Of a stretch of DNA of 64,000 nucleotides, positions 35,918 through 44,053 are shown in pieces. The stretch spans positions 186,001 through 250,000 of the forward strand of contig NZ_JABBGB010000002.1 in assembly GCF_012927185.1 (NCBI RefSeq), read 5' to 3'. Within the stretch, counting starts at the first letter, position 1, and each line of letters opens with the position of its first letter. Under the pieces are notes generated by a model. That model was not told where the DNA came from. It did not search any database and was given only the letters and a program-made list of their open reading frames with translations. The position numbers and the translations under genes were made by a program. This DNA is from Pseudoflavitalea sp. G-6-1-2 (GTDB taxonomy: Bacteria > Bacteroidota > Bacteroidia > Chitinophagales > Chitinophagaceae).

Positions 35918-36769
35918 ATGAACAGAACAAAGGATCAGGGTAAACATTCTTTCGGCAAAGTCAGTGCCGTAATCATCACTTTCAACGAGGAAAGCAATAT
36001 ACGGAGGACCCTCCGCCAGTTGCATTGGTGCGACGAAATCATTGTGGTAGACAGCCATAGCACAGACAGTACCGTGGCCATCTGCCGTGAGTTCAATGCT
36101 ACGGTGTACTACCGCGATTTCGACGGGTATGGTCCCCAGAAACGCTTCGCCGTTTCCATGGCCAGCAACCCATGGGTGCTCTGCATCGATGCCGATGAAG
36201 TGCTCTCCGATGAACTGGTTGATGAAATATTGCAGATAACCCCCGAAGAAGCACAGGCAAACAGCGGTTTCGCTTTCAAAATGAATCTGGTATTCCTTGG
36301 AAAAGAGTTCAAACACGGAAAGGAAAGCGGCCGTCATTTTCTCCGTCTGTTCAACAAAGAACAAGGCGGTTTTACGGAAGATAAAGTGCATGAAGCCATC
36401 CGGGTAAATGGACCAGTAAAGAAACTGAACCATATTCTGCTCCATTATAGTTATCACAGTTTCCATCAGTGTCTGGAAAAGAACAACCGCTACTCCACCA
36501 TTTCAGCTGAAATGGCGTTCAGCAAGGGGAAAAAGAAGCATGTGCTGGCGATACTTTTTGCGCTTCCATTCAACTTCTTTAAATATTATCTGCTCGAACG
36601 TAATCTGCTCAACGGCCTGAAAGGGTTCTACTGGAGCACGCTCCTGAGTTTCTACCACTTTTTCAAATACGTAAAACTGAATGAGTTGCACCGGCAGGCT
36701 GGCAAAAAAAGCAGGCATCAGCAGGGCAGCATCACTATTTCAGCGAATTCTTTTTCTAAAGCATCATGA
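35918..36769 (+). CDS. Family 2 glycosyltransferase, WaaE-like
   Basis: 283 residues. The GT-A start SAVIITFNEESNIRRTL, the DSHSTDST loop and the metal-binding DADE (in CIDADEVLSDEL) match the LPS core biosynthesis glycosyltransferases of the WaaE/KdtX type. A C-terminal hydrophobic helix (about 205-245) suggests membrane association. It probably adds a sugar to lipooligosaccharide at the inner membrane. Its stop overlaps the ATG of the deacetylase gene (ATGA), so the two work together. Confidence 0.9.
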   Translation: MNRTKDQGKHSFGKVSAVIITFNEESNIRRTLRQLHWCDEIIVVDSHSTDSTVAICREFNATVYYRDFDGYGPQKRFAVSMASNPWVLCIDADEVLSDELVDEILQITPEEAQANSGFAFKMNLVFLGKEFKHGKESGRHFLRLFNKEQGGFTEDKVHEAIRVNGPVKKLNHILLHYSYHSFHQCLEKNNRYSTISAEMAFSKGKKKHVLAILFALPFNFFKYYLLERNLLNGLKGFYWSTLLSFYHFFKYVKLNELHRQAGKKSRHQQGSITISANSFSKAS

Positions 36770-37560
36770 TGTATTGGTATCTGCTGATTGTAGCAGTTTT
36801 AGCGCTAATCACTTTCATTTTTGTTGCAATAAGCCGACCTGCGGGCCCCTGCCTGCGGGTTTTGATGTATCATAAGGTTTCTGAAGATGGAACCCGCGAT
36901 TACCTCACGGTAACCACCGATCAGCTGGCCGAACAATGGCGGTACCTTCAGCAGGAGGGTTTCACGCCGATCCTGTTCAGCGATCTCGTTCGTGCTGTCA
37001 GCGCAGGTAAAGCGCTTCCTCCCCGCCCCGTTCTGCTAACTTTCGATGATGGGTACAAGGATAATTTTACCCGGATGTATCCGCTGCTCGAACAGCTGAA
37101 TATGAAAGCCGGCATCTTTCTGGTGCCTGCATTTTTGCAGCAGCAGATCAATGAAAGCGATGGTCTCTATCTCGATCTGCAGGATCTGAGATCGATGAAC
37201 CCCGCAAGAGTTGAATATGGTCTTCACTCCTATTCTCACCAGAGTTACAAAAAACTCACTCTGAAAGAGCTGAGCAATGATATTGTTCAGACCAGGGACT
37301 GGCTGAAAGCGCAGGGCATTTCTTTCCAGCCCTGTGTGGCATTTCCATATGGTGCATATCCTAAAAAGAATCCTTTCAAAAGAAAAGCGTTTACCGATAC
37401 GCTTGCTATCAGTGGTATAGCGTTGGGTTTCAGGATCGGCAATCGCCTGAATGCGCTGCCGCTGAAAAAGCCGCTGCTGGTGCAACGGCTCGATATCAGA
37501 GGAGATGCCAGCTTCGAAGATTTTGTAAGACTGGTAAAGAAAGGGAAAGCCCTCGTATAA
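36766..37560 (+). CDS. Polysaccharide deacetylase (CE4/NodB family)
   Basis: 264 residues with an N-terminal membrane anchor (residues 4-22). The NodB domain has the TFDDGY motif (catalytic base and metal Asp), the metal-binding HSYSHQSY and the FPYGAYPK motif. The family removes N- or O-acetyl groups from polysaccharides or lipooligosaccharide. It overlaps the glycosyltransferase by four bases. A second ATG follows immediately at 36769. Confidence 0.92.
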   Translation: MMYWYLLIVAVLALITFIFVAISRPAGPCLRVLMYHKVSEDGTRDYLTVTTDQLAEQWRYLQQEGFTPILFSDLVRAVSAGKALPPRPVLLTFDDGYKDNFTRMYPLLEQLNMKAGIFLVPAFLQQQINESDGLYLDLQDLRSMNPARVEYGLHSYSHQSYKKLTLKELSNDIVQTRDWLKAQGISFQPCVAFPYGAYPKKNPFKRKAFTDTLAISGIALGFRIGNRLNALPLKKPLLVQRLDIRGDASFEDFVRLVKKGKALV

Positions 37561-37656
37561 CATAGTTTCGAAAAGTACCATTATTGGCGCCAAAAGTTCC
37601 CTTGGTAAAAAATTGTCATATTTAGCTTTGAGGTATACAAATCAAAAATCTGAGCA

Positions 37657-37845
37657 ATGACAATTACCTGGAGAAAACTCGCCCTGCCCCTGTTAGCCAT
37701 TGTTTTTCTGGCCGCCTGCAGCAAAGATGATGCTGTTATGCCGACAGCCCCTGAAAATGGCAATGTTATCCTCAGTTCTACCCGTTGGGCAACCACTGTA
37801 GTGCGTGATTCTGTTGGCAAGGATGTTACTGCTTGGTTTTTCTGA
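37657..37845 (+). pseudogene. Truncated lipoprotein gene (5' end only)
   Basis: 62 codons: a lipoprotein signal (AIVFLAACSKDD, Cys21) and the first strand of a lipocalin-like domain (LSSTRWATTVVRDSVGKDVTAWF), then a stop at 37843. The DNA continues, one frame off, into the end of an AraC gene (37832-37936). The domain is far too short to fold, so this is probably a fused remnant and not an intact small lipoprotein. Confidence 0.55.
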
Positions 37846-37936
37846 TACCTCCTACTTCTCCCGGTTCTTCCGAAGATCTACCGGACAAACCCCGCTGGAG
37901 TTCCGGAATGAAAACAGAAAAGGCCAGTTTACCTGA
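37832..37936 (+). pseudogene. 3' remnant of an AraC-family regulator gene
   Basis: The frame reads LGFSDTSYFSRFFRR, then STGQTPLEFRNENR and a stop at 37934-37936: the last helix-turn-helix of an AraC regulator. The first codons overlap the end of the lipoprotein fragment. No other part of a regulator is present, so the rest was lost, probably by the deletion that fused it to the lipoprotein gene. Confidence 0.75.
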
Positions 37937-37943
37937 CCTTTTC
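37917..37943. terminator. Possible bidirectional terminator
   Basis: GAAAAGG-C-CAG pairs with CTG-A-CCTTTTC around TTTA, with one mismatch. It lies between the AraC remnant and the converging copper ATPase gene. Confidence 0.5.
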
Positions 37944-37963
37944 AATTAGCTGTTTTCAACTGA

Positions 37964-40171
37964 TTATTTTACGCGCAGCAACTTTGCATTGATGGCTACC
38001 ACAATGGTGCTCACGCTCATCAAAATGGCTCCCATGGCTGGACTCAGCATAAAGCCAGGATAGAGAATACCTGCAGCCAATGGAATCGCAATTACGTTGT
38101 AGCCTGCCGCCCAGATGAGGTTCTGTACCATTTTTCTGTAAGTGGCCTTACCGAAGCTGATCAGTTGAACTACGTCTTTCGGATCGCTGTCAACCAAAAT
38201 GATGTCGGCAGTTTCTGCGGCTACGTCGGTGCCTGATCCTACAGCGATGCCAACATCAGCTTGTGCGAGTGCAGGTGCATCGTTCACTCCATCACCGGTC
38301 ATTGCTACCACGTATCCCTGTTGCTGGAACTCTTTTACTTTCTCCTGTTTCTCGTGAGGAAGTACGTTGGCGATAAAGCCATCCATATTCAGTTTTTTGG
38401 CTACGGAAGCTGCTACTTTTTCGTTGTCGCCGGTGAGCAGGTATGTTTTGATACCCATGTGCTGCAAGGCTTTGATGGCTTCAGGCGCTGTTTCGCGGAT
38501 GCTGTCTGCAAGGGTGATGATGCCTGCCGGTTGTCCATCGATCAGTACATACGTAATGGTTTCGGTAGATTGGTCGATGCTGTCCGGAATGGCTGGCATC
38601 TGTGCATTATGCGCACTGAAATAATTGGGACCAGCAGCGATCACTTTCTTTCCATTTACAGTTCCGCTAACGCCCATGCCCTGCATGTATTCGAAATTGG
38701 TGCTCGTCCAGAGTGGAAGTTTTTTCTCCTGTTGTTTGCGGATGATGCCGCGTGCAATATGATGCTCCGAATTCTGCTGCACGGCTGCTGTGTACTGAAG
38801 CAGTTCGTCTGCACTAAACGTATTGTTGAGAGGAATGATTTGCTGCAATTCGTGAGAACCTTTGGTGAGTGTTCCGGTCTTATCGAAGATGATCAGGTTG
38901 AGCAGTCTCGCATTCTCAAATGCAGTCCGGTTGCGGATCAGCAGCCCATGTGTTGCAGATAAAGTAGTTGAAATAGCTACCACCAATGGAATGGCAACAC
39001 CGAGTGCATGCGGACAGCTGGTTACCATCACTGTTACCATTCTTTCCAATGCGAACGACAATTCCTTGCCTGCAAACAGCCATACGATAAATGTGATCAC
39101 ACCAACACTGATAGAGATGATGGTAAGCCATTTGGCCACTTTGCCTGCGAGGTTTTGTGTGCGGGATTTGGCGCTCTGCGCAGAGCGGACCATCGTGATC
39201 ACTTTATTGAGATAGCTGCTGCTACCGGTTCCGGTTACGCGAATGGTGAGTACGCCGTCGCCGTTGATGGAGCCGCCGATCACTTTAGCGTTGTTCTCTT
39301 TTTTAACGGGAACACTTTCGCCGGTGAGCATGCTTTCGTTTACGTAGGATGATCCGGCAATGACGAGTCCGTCGGCGGGGATCTTTTCACCGGGCTTTAC
39401 AATGATGGTGTCTTCCTGTTTCAGCTGATCGAGCGGTATATCTTTTTCGCCTGCATCGGTTTTGAGGTGAACCGTGCTGGGCAGGAGTTTTACGAGAGAT
39501 TCGAGTGCATTGCTGGCAGCCATCTGCGATTTCATTTCGAGCCAGTGGCCGAGCAGCATGATAACGATGAGGGTAGCGAGTTCCCAGAAGAAGTCCATGC
39601 CCTGTAATCCGAATACCACTGCAGTGCTGTAGAAGTAGGCAGTGGAGATGGCTACGGCAACGAGCGTCATCATACCCGGATTGCGGTGTTTCAGTTCCTG
39701 GATCATTCCGGTAAGGAAGGGCCAGCCACCGTAAACAAAGATGATGCTACCGAGTGCAAACAAAATATACTGATCGCCGGGAAAGCTCCAGTTAACGCCC
39801 AGCCAGCTTTGTATCATGTGTGAGAGCGCAAGAACGGGTACGGTGAGTATCAGACAGATCCAGAAACGCTGGAGGAAATTGGCTGTATGGTGACCAGCAT
39901 GTTCATCATATCCACCTTCATCAGATGCACCGTGTTTGTGGTGATCATGTTTGCCGTGATTCATAGCTGCATGATCATGGCCCTGTGATGCGCCGGATTT
40001 TTTTTCTGTATGTTGATGTGAAGGCTGCTGCTCTGTGGATGATTGATGGTTGTGCTCCTGATGTTCATGCCCTTCATGGCTTTCATTCTCCTGCGGAGGT
40101 GGCGCAGATTTTTGGTCGTTCGGTTGATGATGCTGATGTGCGTTGTTGTTCGGGTGTTGGTGCTGTTCCAT
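37964..40171 (-). CDS. copB: Copper-transporting P1B-type ATPase, CopB-like
   Basis: 735 residues. The N-terminal about 100 residues are extremely rich in His (HQHHQ, HEGHEHQEHNHQ, HDHHKHG) and should bind metal. Then come the membrane helices with the CPH motif (Cys386-Pro387-His388, P1B-3 type, usual for Cu(II)/Ag export), phosphorylation Asp430 in DKTGTLT, the TGDN loop and GDGVNDAPAL hinge. ATG 40171 is chosen because the longer frame upstream lacks this composition. It is the last gene of a four-gene minus-strand run with thioredoxin, an unknown gene and a CbpA-like gene. Confidence 0.94.
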   Translation of the reverse strand: MEQHQHPNNNAHQHHQPNDQKSAPPPQENESHEGHEHQEHNHQSSTEQQPSHQHTEKKSGASQGHDHAAMNHGKHDHHKHGASDEGGYDEHAGHHTANFLQRFWICLILTVPVLALSHMIQSWLGVNWSFPGDQYILFALGSIIFVYGGWPFLTGMIQELKHRNPGMMTLVAVAISTAYFYSTAVVFGLQGMDFFWELATLIVIMLLGHWLEMKSQMAASNALESLVKLLPSTVHLKTDAGEKDIPLDQLKQEDTIIVKPGEKIPADGLVIAGSSYVNESMLTGESVPVKKENNAKVIGGSINGDGVLTIRVTGTGSSSYLNKVITMVRSAQSAKSRTQNLAGKVAKWLTIISISVGVITFIVWLFAGKELSFALERMVTVMVTSCPHALGVAIPLVVAISTTLSATHGLLIRNRTAFENARLLNLIIFDKTGTLTKGSHELQQIIPLNNTFSADELLQYTAAVQQNSEHHIARGIIRKQQEKKLPLWTSTNFEYMQGMGVSGTVNGKKVIAAGPNYFSAHNAQMPAIPDSIDQSTETITYVLIDGQPAGIITLADSIRETAPEAIKALQHMGIKTYLLTGDNEKVAASVAKKLNMDGFIANVLPHEKQEKVKEFQQQGYVVAMTGDGVNDAPALAQADVGIAVGSGTDVAAETADIILVDSDPKDVVQLISFGKATYRKMVQNLIWAAGYNVIAIPLAAGILYPGFMLSPAMGAILMSVSTIVVAINAKLLRVK

Positions 40172-40247
40172 AGAATCTGTTTGAGGATGTAAAAATACCA
40201 GCTGCCTCACCCGCAGGTTTTCATAATTATGGATAAAACTTAACGCA

Positions 40248-40547
40248 TCAGACAAGATGCTGTTCCACTACTTTCAGAATACTCACTTTATCGAGCAATC
40301 CGGGATGGCGCCACAACACTTTTCCGTTGCGGAACAGCATAAGAGTAGGCACCGCTGTTATCTGGTAATTGCGGCTGGCTGTTTGGTTGGTATCGATGTT
40401 CACACGCACCACGCGGGCTTTTCCGGAGAGCACGCCGGCTACAGCTTTTATTACGGGGTCCATGGCTTTGCAGGGGCCGCACCAGTCTGCATAGAAGTCT
40501 ACGAGTACAGGTTGCGCGGATTGTATCAGTTGATTGAATGTTTCCAT
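40248..40547 (-). CDS. Thioredoxin
   Basis: 99 residues with the active site ADWCGPCK (Cys23, Cys26), the following helix MDPVIKA and the cis-Pro segment AVPTLMLF: a standard cytoplasmic thioredoxin, slightly short at the N-terminus. It follows the 125-residue gene after a single base and precedes copB by 76 bases, so it is likely co-transcribed with stress genes. Confidence 0.93.
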   Translation of the reverse strand: METFNQLIQSAQPVLVDFYADWCGPCKAMDPVIKAVAGVLSGKARVVRVNIDTNQTASRNYQITAVPTLMLFRNGKVLWRHPGLLDKVSILKVVEQHLV

Positions 40548-40548
40548 G

Positions 40549-40926
40549 TTAATGAATATTGCGCGTGAGTACCTGGATCTTCAATCTCGCTGCACGGGCG
40601 CTGGTGATCTCTTTGTTCAGTATCACCAGATGAAAGCCGAGATCAGACACAAGCCAGTCGCGGCGCAGGTTTCCGCCTGTGCTGATGAAGATCATTCTGA
40701 AATGATTGGCCAGCGGCATACCTGCCGCATTGCAGGTTTCCATGGCTTTATGCAGTGCGAGTTCCAGTTCATCCTCTTCGAACAGATCATCGCCGATCAG
40801 GGTACTGGTGTAATGAACCAGATGGCTCGCTATGATTCTGTCAGCCACATCATCCAATAAAGATGCATGGGCGTTCTGCATAAAAAGCCAGGGGATGATG
40901 CCTTGTGAAATGCTTACTGTTTCCAT
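40549..40926 (-). CDS. Conserved protein of unknown function, 125 residues
   Basis: Soluble, no signal peptide. The middle is acidic (GDDLFEEDELELALHKAM) and the C-terminus is basic (SDLGFHLVILNKEITSARAA, LKIQVLTRNIH). I do not recognise a domain with confidence; the end of the sequence recalls a segment of DNA-damage-inducible proteins, but weakly. It lies 1 bp from the thioredoxin gene and 41 bp from the CbpA-like gene, so it belongs to the same operon and may act in stress response. Confidence 0.8.
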   Translation of the reverse strand: METVSISQGIIPWLFMQNAHASLLDDVADRIIASHLVHYTSTLIGDDLFEEDELELALHKAMETCNAAGMPLANHFRMIFISTGGNLRRDWLVSDLGFHLVILNKEITSARAARLKIQVLTRNIH

Positions 40927-40967
40927 CTGACTGAATTTTGTGTTTGGGGGAATCTGATGATGCTGAA

Positions 40968-41882
40968 TTACACGAATGCATTACTGGTATCAAAGCTTTG
41001 CTGCAATTGTCTGAACAGTTCTTTCTGTTGTGGAGTAAGGTTTTCTGGGATCTGTACGTTGATTTCGAGCAACAGGTCGCCATGTTGTTCCGGATGATCA
41101 TAATGCGGCATTCCTTTCCCTTTTATCCGAAGGAGTTTACCGTTCTGTGTACCTGCGGGAATGCTGATGTTGAGTTTTCCAGTGAGGGTATCTATTTCCT
41201 GTTTTCCTCCCAATACTGCATTGAAGAGATTGGTATGAATGGTCTGGTGCAGGTTGTCTCCTTCCCTTTTGAACTGCGCGTGAGGCGTTACATGAATAGT
41301 GATATACAAATCACCTGCCGGTCCTCCGTTTCTTCCAGGGCCTCCTTTGCCTGCGAGTTTGATCACGAGGCCATCATAGGTGCCGGGCTTGAGTTTGATG
41401 CGGAGCTTGTTGTTTTCAAGTTGCAATAATCTTGCAGTTCCGTGATAGGCTTCTTCGAGCGTGATAGTGGTTTCAGATTGGAAATCACTGCCTTTGAAAG
41501 CAGCCTTGCTTCTTTGTCCCTGTCCGAATCCTCCGCCCCTGAAGAACGATTCGAAGATATCGTTCGGATCACCTTCGAACTGGAATCCACCTCCGTCACC
41601 ACCATTATTGTAATACTGATATTGTGAACCTCCGCCGGGAGGTGGACCCTGTTCATTCACACGGTTCCAGTTCTCACCGAACTGATCGTATTTCTTTCTT
41701 TTTTCCGGATCGCTCAGTACTTCGTAGGCTTCGTTGATCTCTTTGAATTTGTTCTCTGCTTCTTTATTGTCGGGGTTTTTGTCAGGATGATATTTCACAG
41801 CCAGCTTGCGATAGGCTTTCTTAATATCGGCTTCGGCAGCATCCCTGCTTACCCCTAATATGGCATAAAAGTCTTTCGGCAC
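40968..41882 (-). CDS. cbpA: CbpA/DnaJ-type co-chaperone
   Basis: 304 residues. J domain 1-70 with HPD (32-34), a Gly/Phe-rich linker ([18 protein letters not shown]), then two DnaJ C-terminal domains ([31 protein letters not shown]) without the zinc finger, the layout of CbpA. It delivers substrates to DnaK. The start is GTG at 41882: the only ATG nearby (41889) is out of frame, and in frame a stop codon precedes. It heads the minus-strand run with thioredoxin and copB. Confidence 0.93.
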   Translation of the reverse strand: MPKDFYAILGVSRDAAEADIKKAYRKLAVKYHPDKNPDNKEAENKFKEINEAYEVLSDPEKRKKYDQFGENWNRVNEQGPPPGGGSQYQYYNNGGDGGGFQFEGDPNDIFESFFRGGGFGQGQRSKAAFKGSDFQSETTITLEEAYHGTARLLQLENNKLRIKLKPGTYDGLVIKLAGKGGPGRNGGPAGDLYITIHVTPHAQFKREGDNLHQTIHTNLFNAVLGGKQEIDTLTGKLNISIPAGTQNGKLLRIKGKGMPHYDHPEQHGDLLLEINVQIPENLTPQQKELFRQLQQSFDTSNAFV

Positions 41883-41968
41883 TTTTCATGATATTTTAGT
41901 GAAGATTAACCACAGGAAATGGTTTACGGAAAGGATTGTACCGGGGAAGTATTACTCAATACAATATA

Positions 41969-42005
41969 CAAAAATACCGGCAGATTGCAATGAACCGGCC
42001 GGTAT
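41969..42005 (-). terminator. Terminator of the Gfo/Idh/MocA gene
   Basis: On the minus strand ATACCGGC pairs with GCCGGTAT (arms 41998-42005 and 41974-41981), followed by five T. It lies 18 bases past the stop at 42023. Confidence 0.75.
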
Positions 42006-42022
42006 GCGCTATGATGATTTTA

Positions 42023-43411
42023 TTACATTTTAATAGGCATCACTTTGTCAGATTTGCGGCTGGCTTCGGCCATGAAGGCCATGATATGGCTTTCGATGCT
42101 TTCATCGATGGTGCTGGTGAGTACGTTGGGATTCTGCTGGGAAACGGCCTGGACAAAATCGCGGGCCAGCCCCCAGTCGCCGCCGCCATGGCCGCTGTTC
42201 TTGTAATCGTCTACATCTTCGGCTTTCGGTACCAGCTTCACAGATTTGCCTGTGCGAAAATCGGTTACTACCAGTTCTTCCATGTCTCCCACCATATCGC
42301 CCATGGAGCCCATGATGCGCGTTCTTCTTCCCGCATAAGAAGTAAAGGCTTCCATGCTGAAGCTGGCCGTTACATTGTCGCCAAAGCGTATATTGGTGAT
42401 GTAGTGATCGGGTTGATCGTTGTCCATCCGATACACGCAACGCCCGTAGTTAGTGGTCTTCAGCTGCTCCATGATGAAGTCCGGCTGCTTCGATTTGTCT
42501 TCGGGCAGATCGAATACATAGAGTCTTTGCTTCTTCTCGTAATAGTTTCTGATGGCTGAGTACGGACAATCTCTTTCAATGGTGCAACCGTCGGTGCATC
42601 TTGCTGTGCTGCCCTGCGGTGCATTTTCTTTACGGAACCATTTGAGATCGCCCATTGCGGAGATCTGTCTGGCGGGTTTACTGATCACCCATTTGATGAT
42701 ATCGAGATCGTGGCAGCTCTTTGCCAGTATGATCGGTGTAGTGACTTTTGAATTATGCCAGTTGCCGCGCACATATGAGTGCGCCATATGCGTGTGTTCG
42801 ATAGGCTCAAAATGCTGAATGCTGATGATCTCTCCGATAGCGCCCTGCGACAGCAGTTCTTTCATCTTTACAAAATAAGGCGCGTAGCGAAGCACATGAC
42901 AAACAGCAACAATGCGACCTGATTTTTTGGCGAGCGCGAGAATGTCGCGGCATTCTCTTTCGGTGGGTGCGATAGGTTTTTCGAGCAGAATATCGTAGCC
43001 CATGCTGAGGGCTTTCATGCATGGACCATAATGCAGATTATCTGGTGTGGTGATGATGATGGCATCTGCGAATTTGGGTCGTTCGAACACGCGTTCCCAT
43101 GTATCGAATCGGTTGTTGTCGGCGATATTGTGTTTGGTGGCGTAGCGTTGGTTGCGCAATGGAATGGGTTCTGCAACGCCGACGATATCGAGTTGATCGG
43201 GGAATTTTGCGGCGAAGTTTCCGTATACATTTCCGCGGCTTCCTGCACCGAGTGTGATGGCTGTAACAGGCTTTGCAAGCGGTTTGTGGAGTGGATTAGA
43301 CGGGAGAGGATATGCGTAGGAGTTGTTGCCGAGGTCTGCGAAAGTGTCGCGGTTAAGCATGATGGCTCCAACGCCGAGACCCAGAGACTTGATGAGGTTT
43401 CTTCTGTTCAT
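42023..43411 (-). CDS. Gfo/Idh/MocA-family oxidoreductase
   Basis: 462 residues starting MNRRNLIKSLGLGVGAIML, a twin-arginine-like signal, so it is probably exported folded with its NAD(P). The Rossmann motif LGAGSRGNVYG and the EKP motif (LLEKPIAPTERE) are present, as in the family of sugar and inositol dehydrogenases. A cluster of cysteines (RCTDGCTIERDCPYS, then GRCVYR) is unusual and could bind metal or an iron-sulfur cluster. ATG 43411 is chosen for the twin-arginine start. It follows the SusCD lipoprotein gene after a strong hairpin. Confidence 0.9.
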   Translation of the reverse strand: MNRRNLIKSLGLGVGAIMLNRDTFADLGNNSYAYPLPSNPLHKPLAKPVTAITLGAGSRGNVYGNFAAKFPDQLDIVGVAEPIPLRNQRYATKHNIADNNRFDTWERVFERPKFADAIIITTPDNLHYGPCMKALSMGYDILLEKPIAPTERECRDILALAKKSGRIVAVCHVLRYAPYFVKMKELLSQGAIGEIISIQHFEPIEHTHMAHSYVRGNWHNSKVTTPIILAKSCHDLDIIKWVISKPARQISAMGDLKWFRKENAPQGSTARCTDGCTIERDCPYSAIRNYYEKKQRLYVFDLPEDKSKQPDFIMEQLKTTNYGRCVYRMDNDQPDHYITNIRFGDNVTASFSMEAFTSYAGRRTRIMGSMGDMVGDMEELVVTDFRTGKSVKLVPKAEDVDDYKNSGHGGGDWGLARDFVQAVSQQNPNVLTSTIDESIESHIMAFMAEASRKSDKVMPIKM

Positions 43412-43480
43412 GGTGTCTGTTGTAATGTGGAATGGGATACAACAATGATACCATAATATGTGAGAAGACGGGCATTTCCG

Positions 43481-43509
43481 CTGCCATGCCGGACGAACCG
43501 GCATGGCAG
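43481..43509. terminator. Strong hairpin between SusCD lipoprotein and oxidoreductase genes
   Basis: A perfect 12-bp stem CTGCCATGCCGG / CCGGCATGGCAG with the loop ACGAA (TTCGT on the minus strand). No T-tract follows, so it may stabilise the transcript end or pause it, not terminate fully. Confidence 0.5.
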
Positions 43510-43525
43510 AGAAACGCTTATAAAT

Positions 43526-44026
43526 CTATGGAACCATCAATATACGCACTTGCGTACTGATTAGAGTTGAATTGTCGTCGAGGACGATAAGGAAGTAAAA
43601 GTTGCCAGGATAATCTACCGCTTTTACACCGCTAGATGGATAACTAGGCTTAGGTACTCCTGCATTGCTCAGGATTTCATCCAGAGAAGAGTTGAAAGTC
43701 ACTTTGTTGTTACTTCCCGCAATGGGGCCAGATGCATAGTTTTCAACCTCCGGATCGAACAAATCCTGCGGACCAGAACTGAAGCTAACTTTTTGTATCT
43801 CTTTGATTTTTCTTCCGCTTGATTCGGGAATCTCCAGAATGATGCTAAAGTTTGGACTAGCTTCAGAAACTGTTATAGATGGACCATTACGTTGGGAGCT
43901 TTTGTTGGCAACAGTTACCTGAATTGGCGGGGCGCTTGCATCCAATGGCTGAAAGCCATCTTTTTTGCAGGAGCTGAAACCTGCAAGGAGCATCAGGCAA
44001 ATCACGCTATATTTTAATATTTTCAT
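43526..44026 (-). CDS. Lipoprotein, third gene of the second SusCD locus
   Basis: 166 residues with a lipoprotein signal (LMLLAGFSSCKKDG, Cys20). The rest is beta-rich and has repeated Ser/Asn/Gly (SSGPQDLFDPEV; VLDDNSTLI), as in SusE/F-like surface glycan-binding accessory lipoproteins, but no specific domain is recognised. It lies 27 bases after SusD and probably displays a binding surface beside it. Confidence 0.75.
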   Translation of the reverse strand: MKILKYSVICLMLLAGFSSCKKDGFQPLDASAPPIQVTVANKSSQRNGPSITVSEASPNFSIILEIPESSGRKIKEIQKVSFSSGPQDLFDPEVENYASGPIAGSNNKVTFNSSLDEILSNAGVPKPSYPSSGVKAVDYPGNFYFLIVLDDNSTLISTQVRILMVP

Positions 44027-44053
44027 ATTAATACATTTTATTTTGATCGATGA

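Noticed and set aside
37657-37845. An intact 62-residue lipoprotein
   Set aside because: The domain is cut after one strand and the DNA continues in another frame as an AraC 3' end, so it is treated as a remnant.
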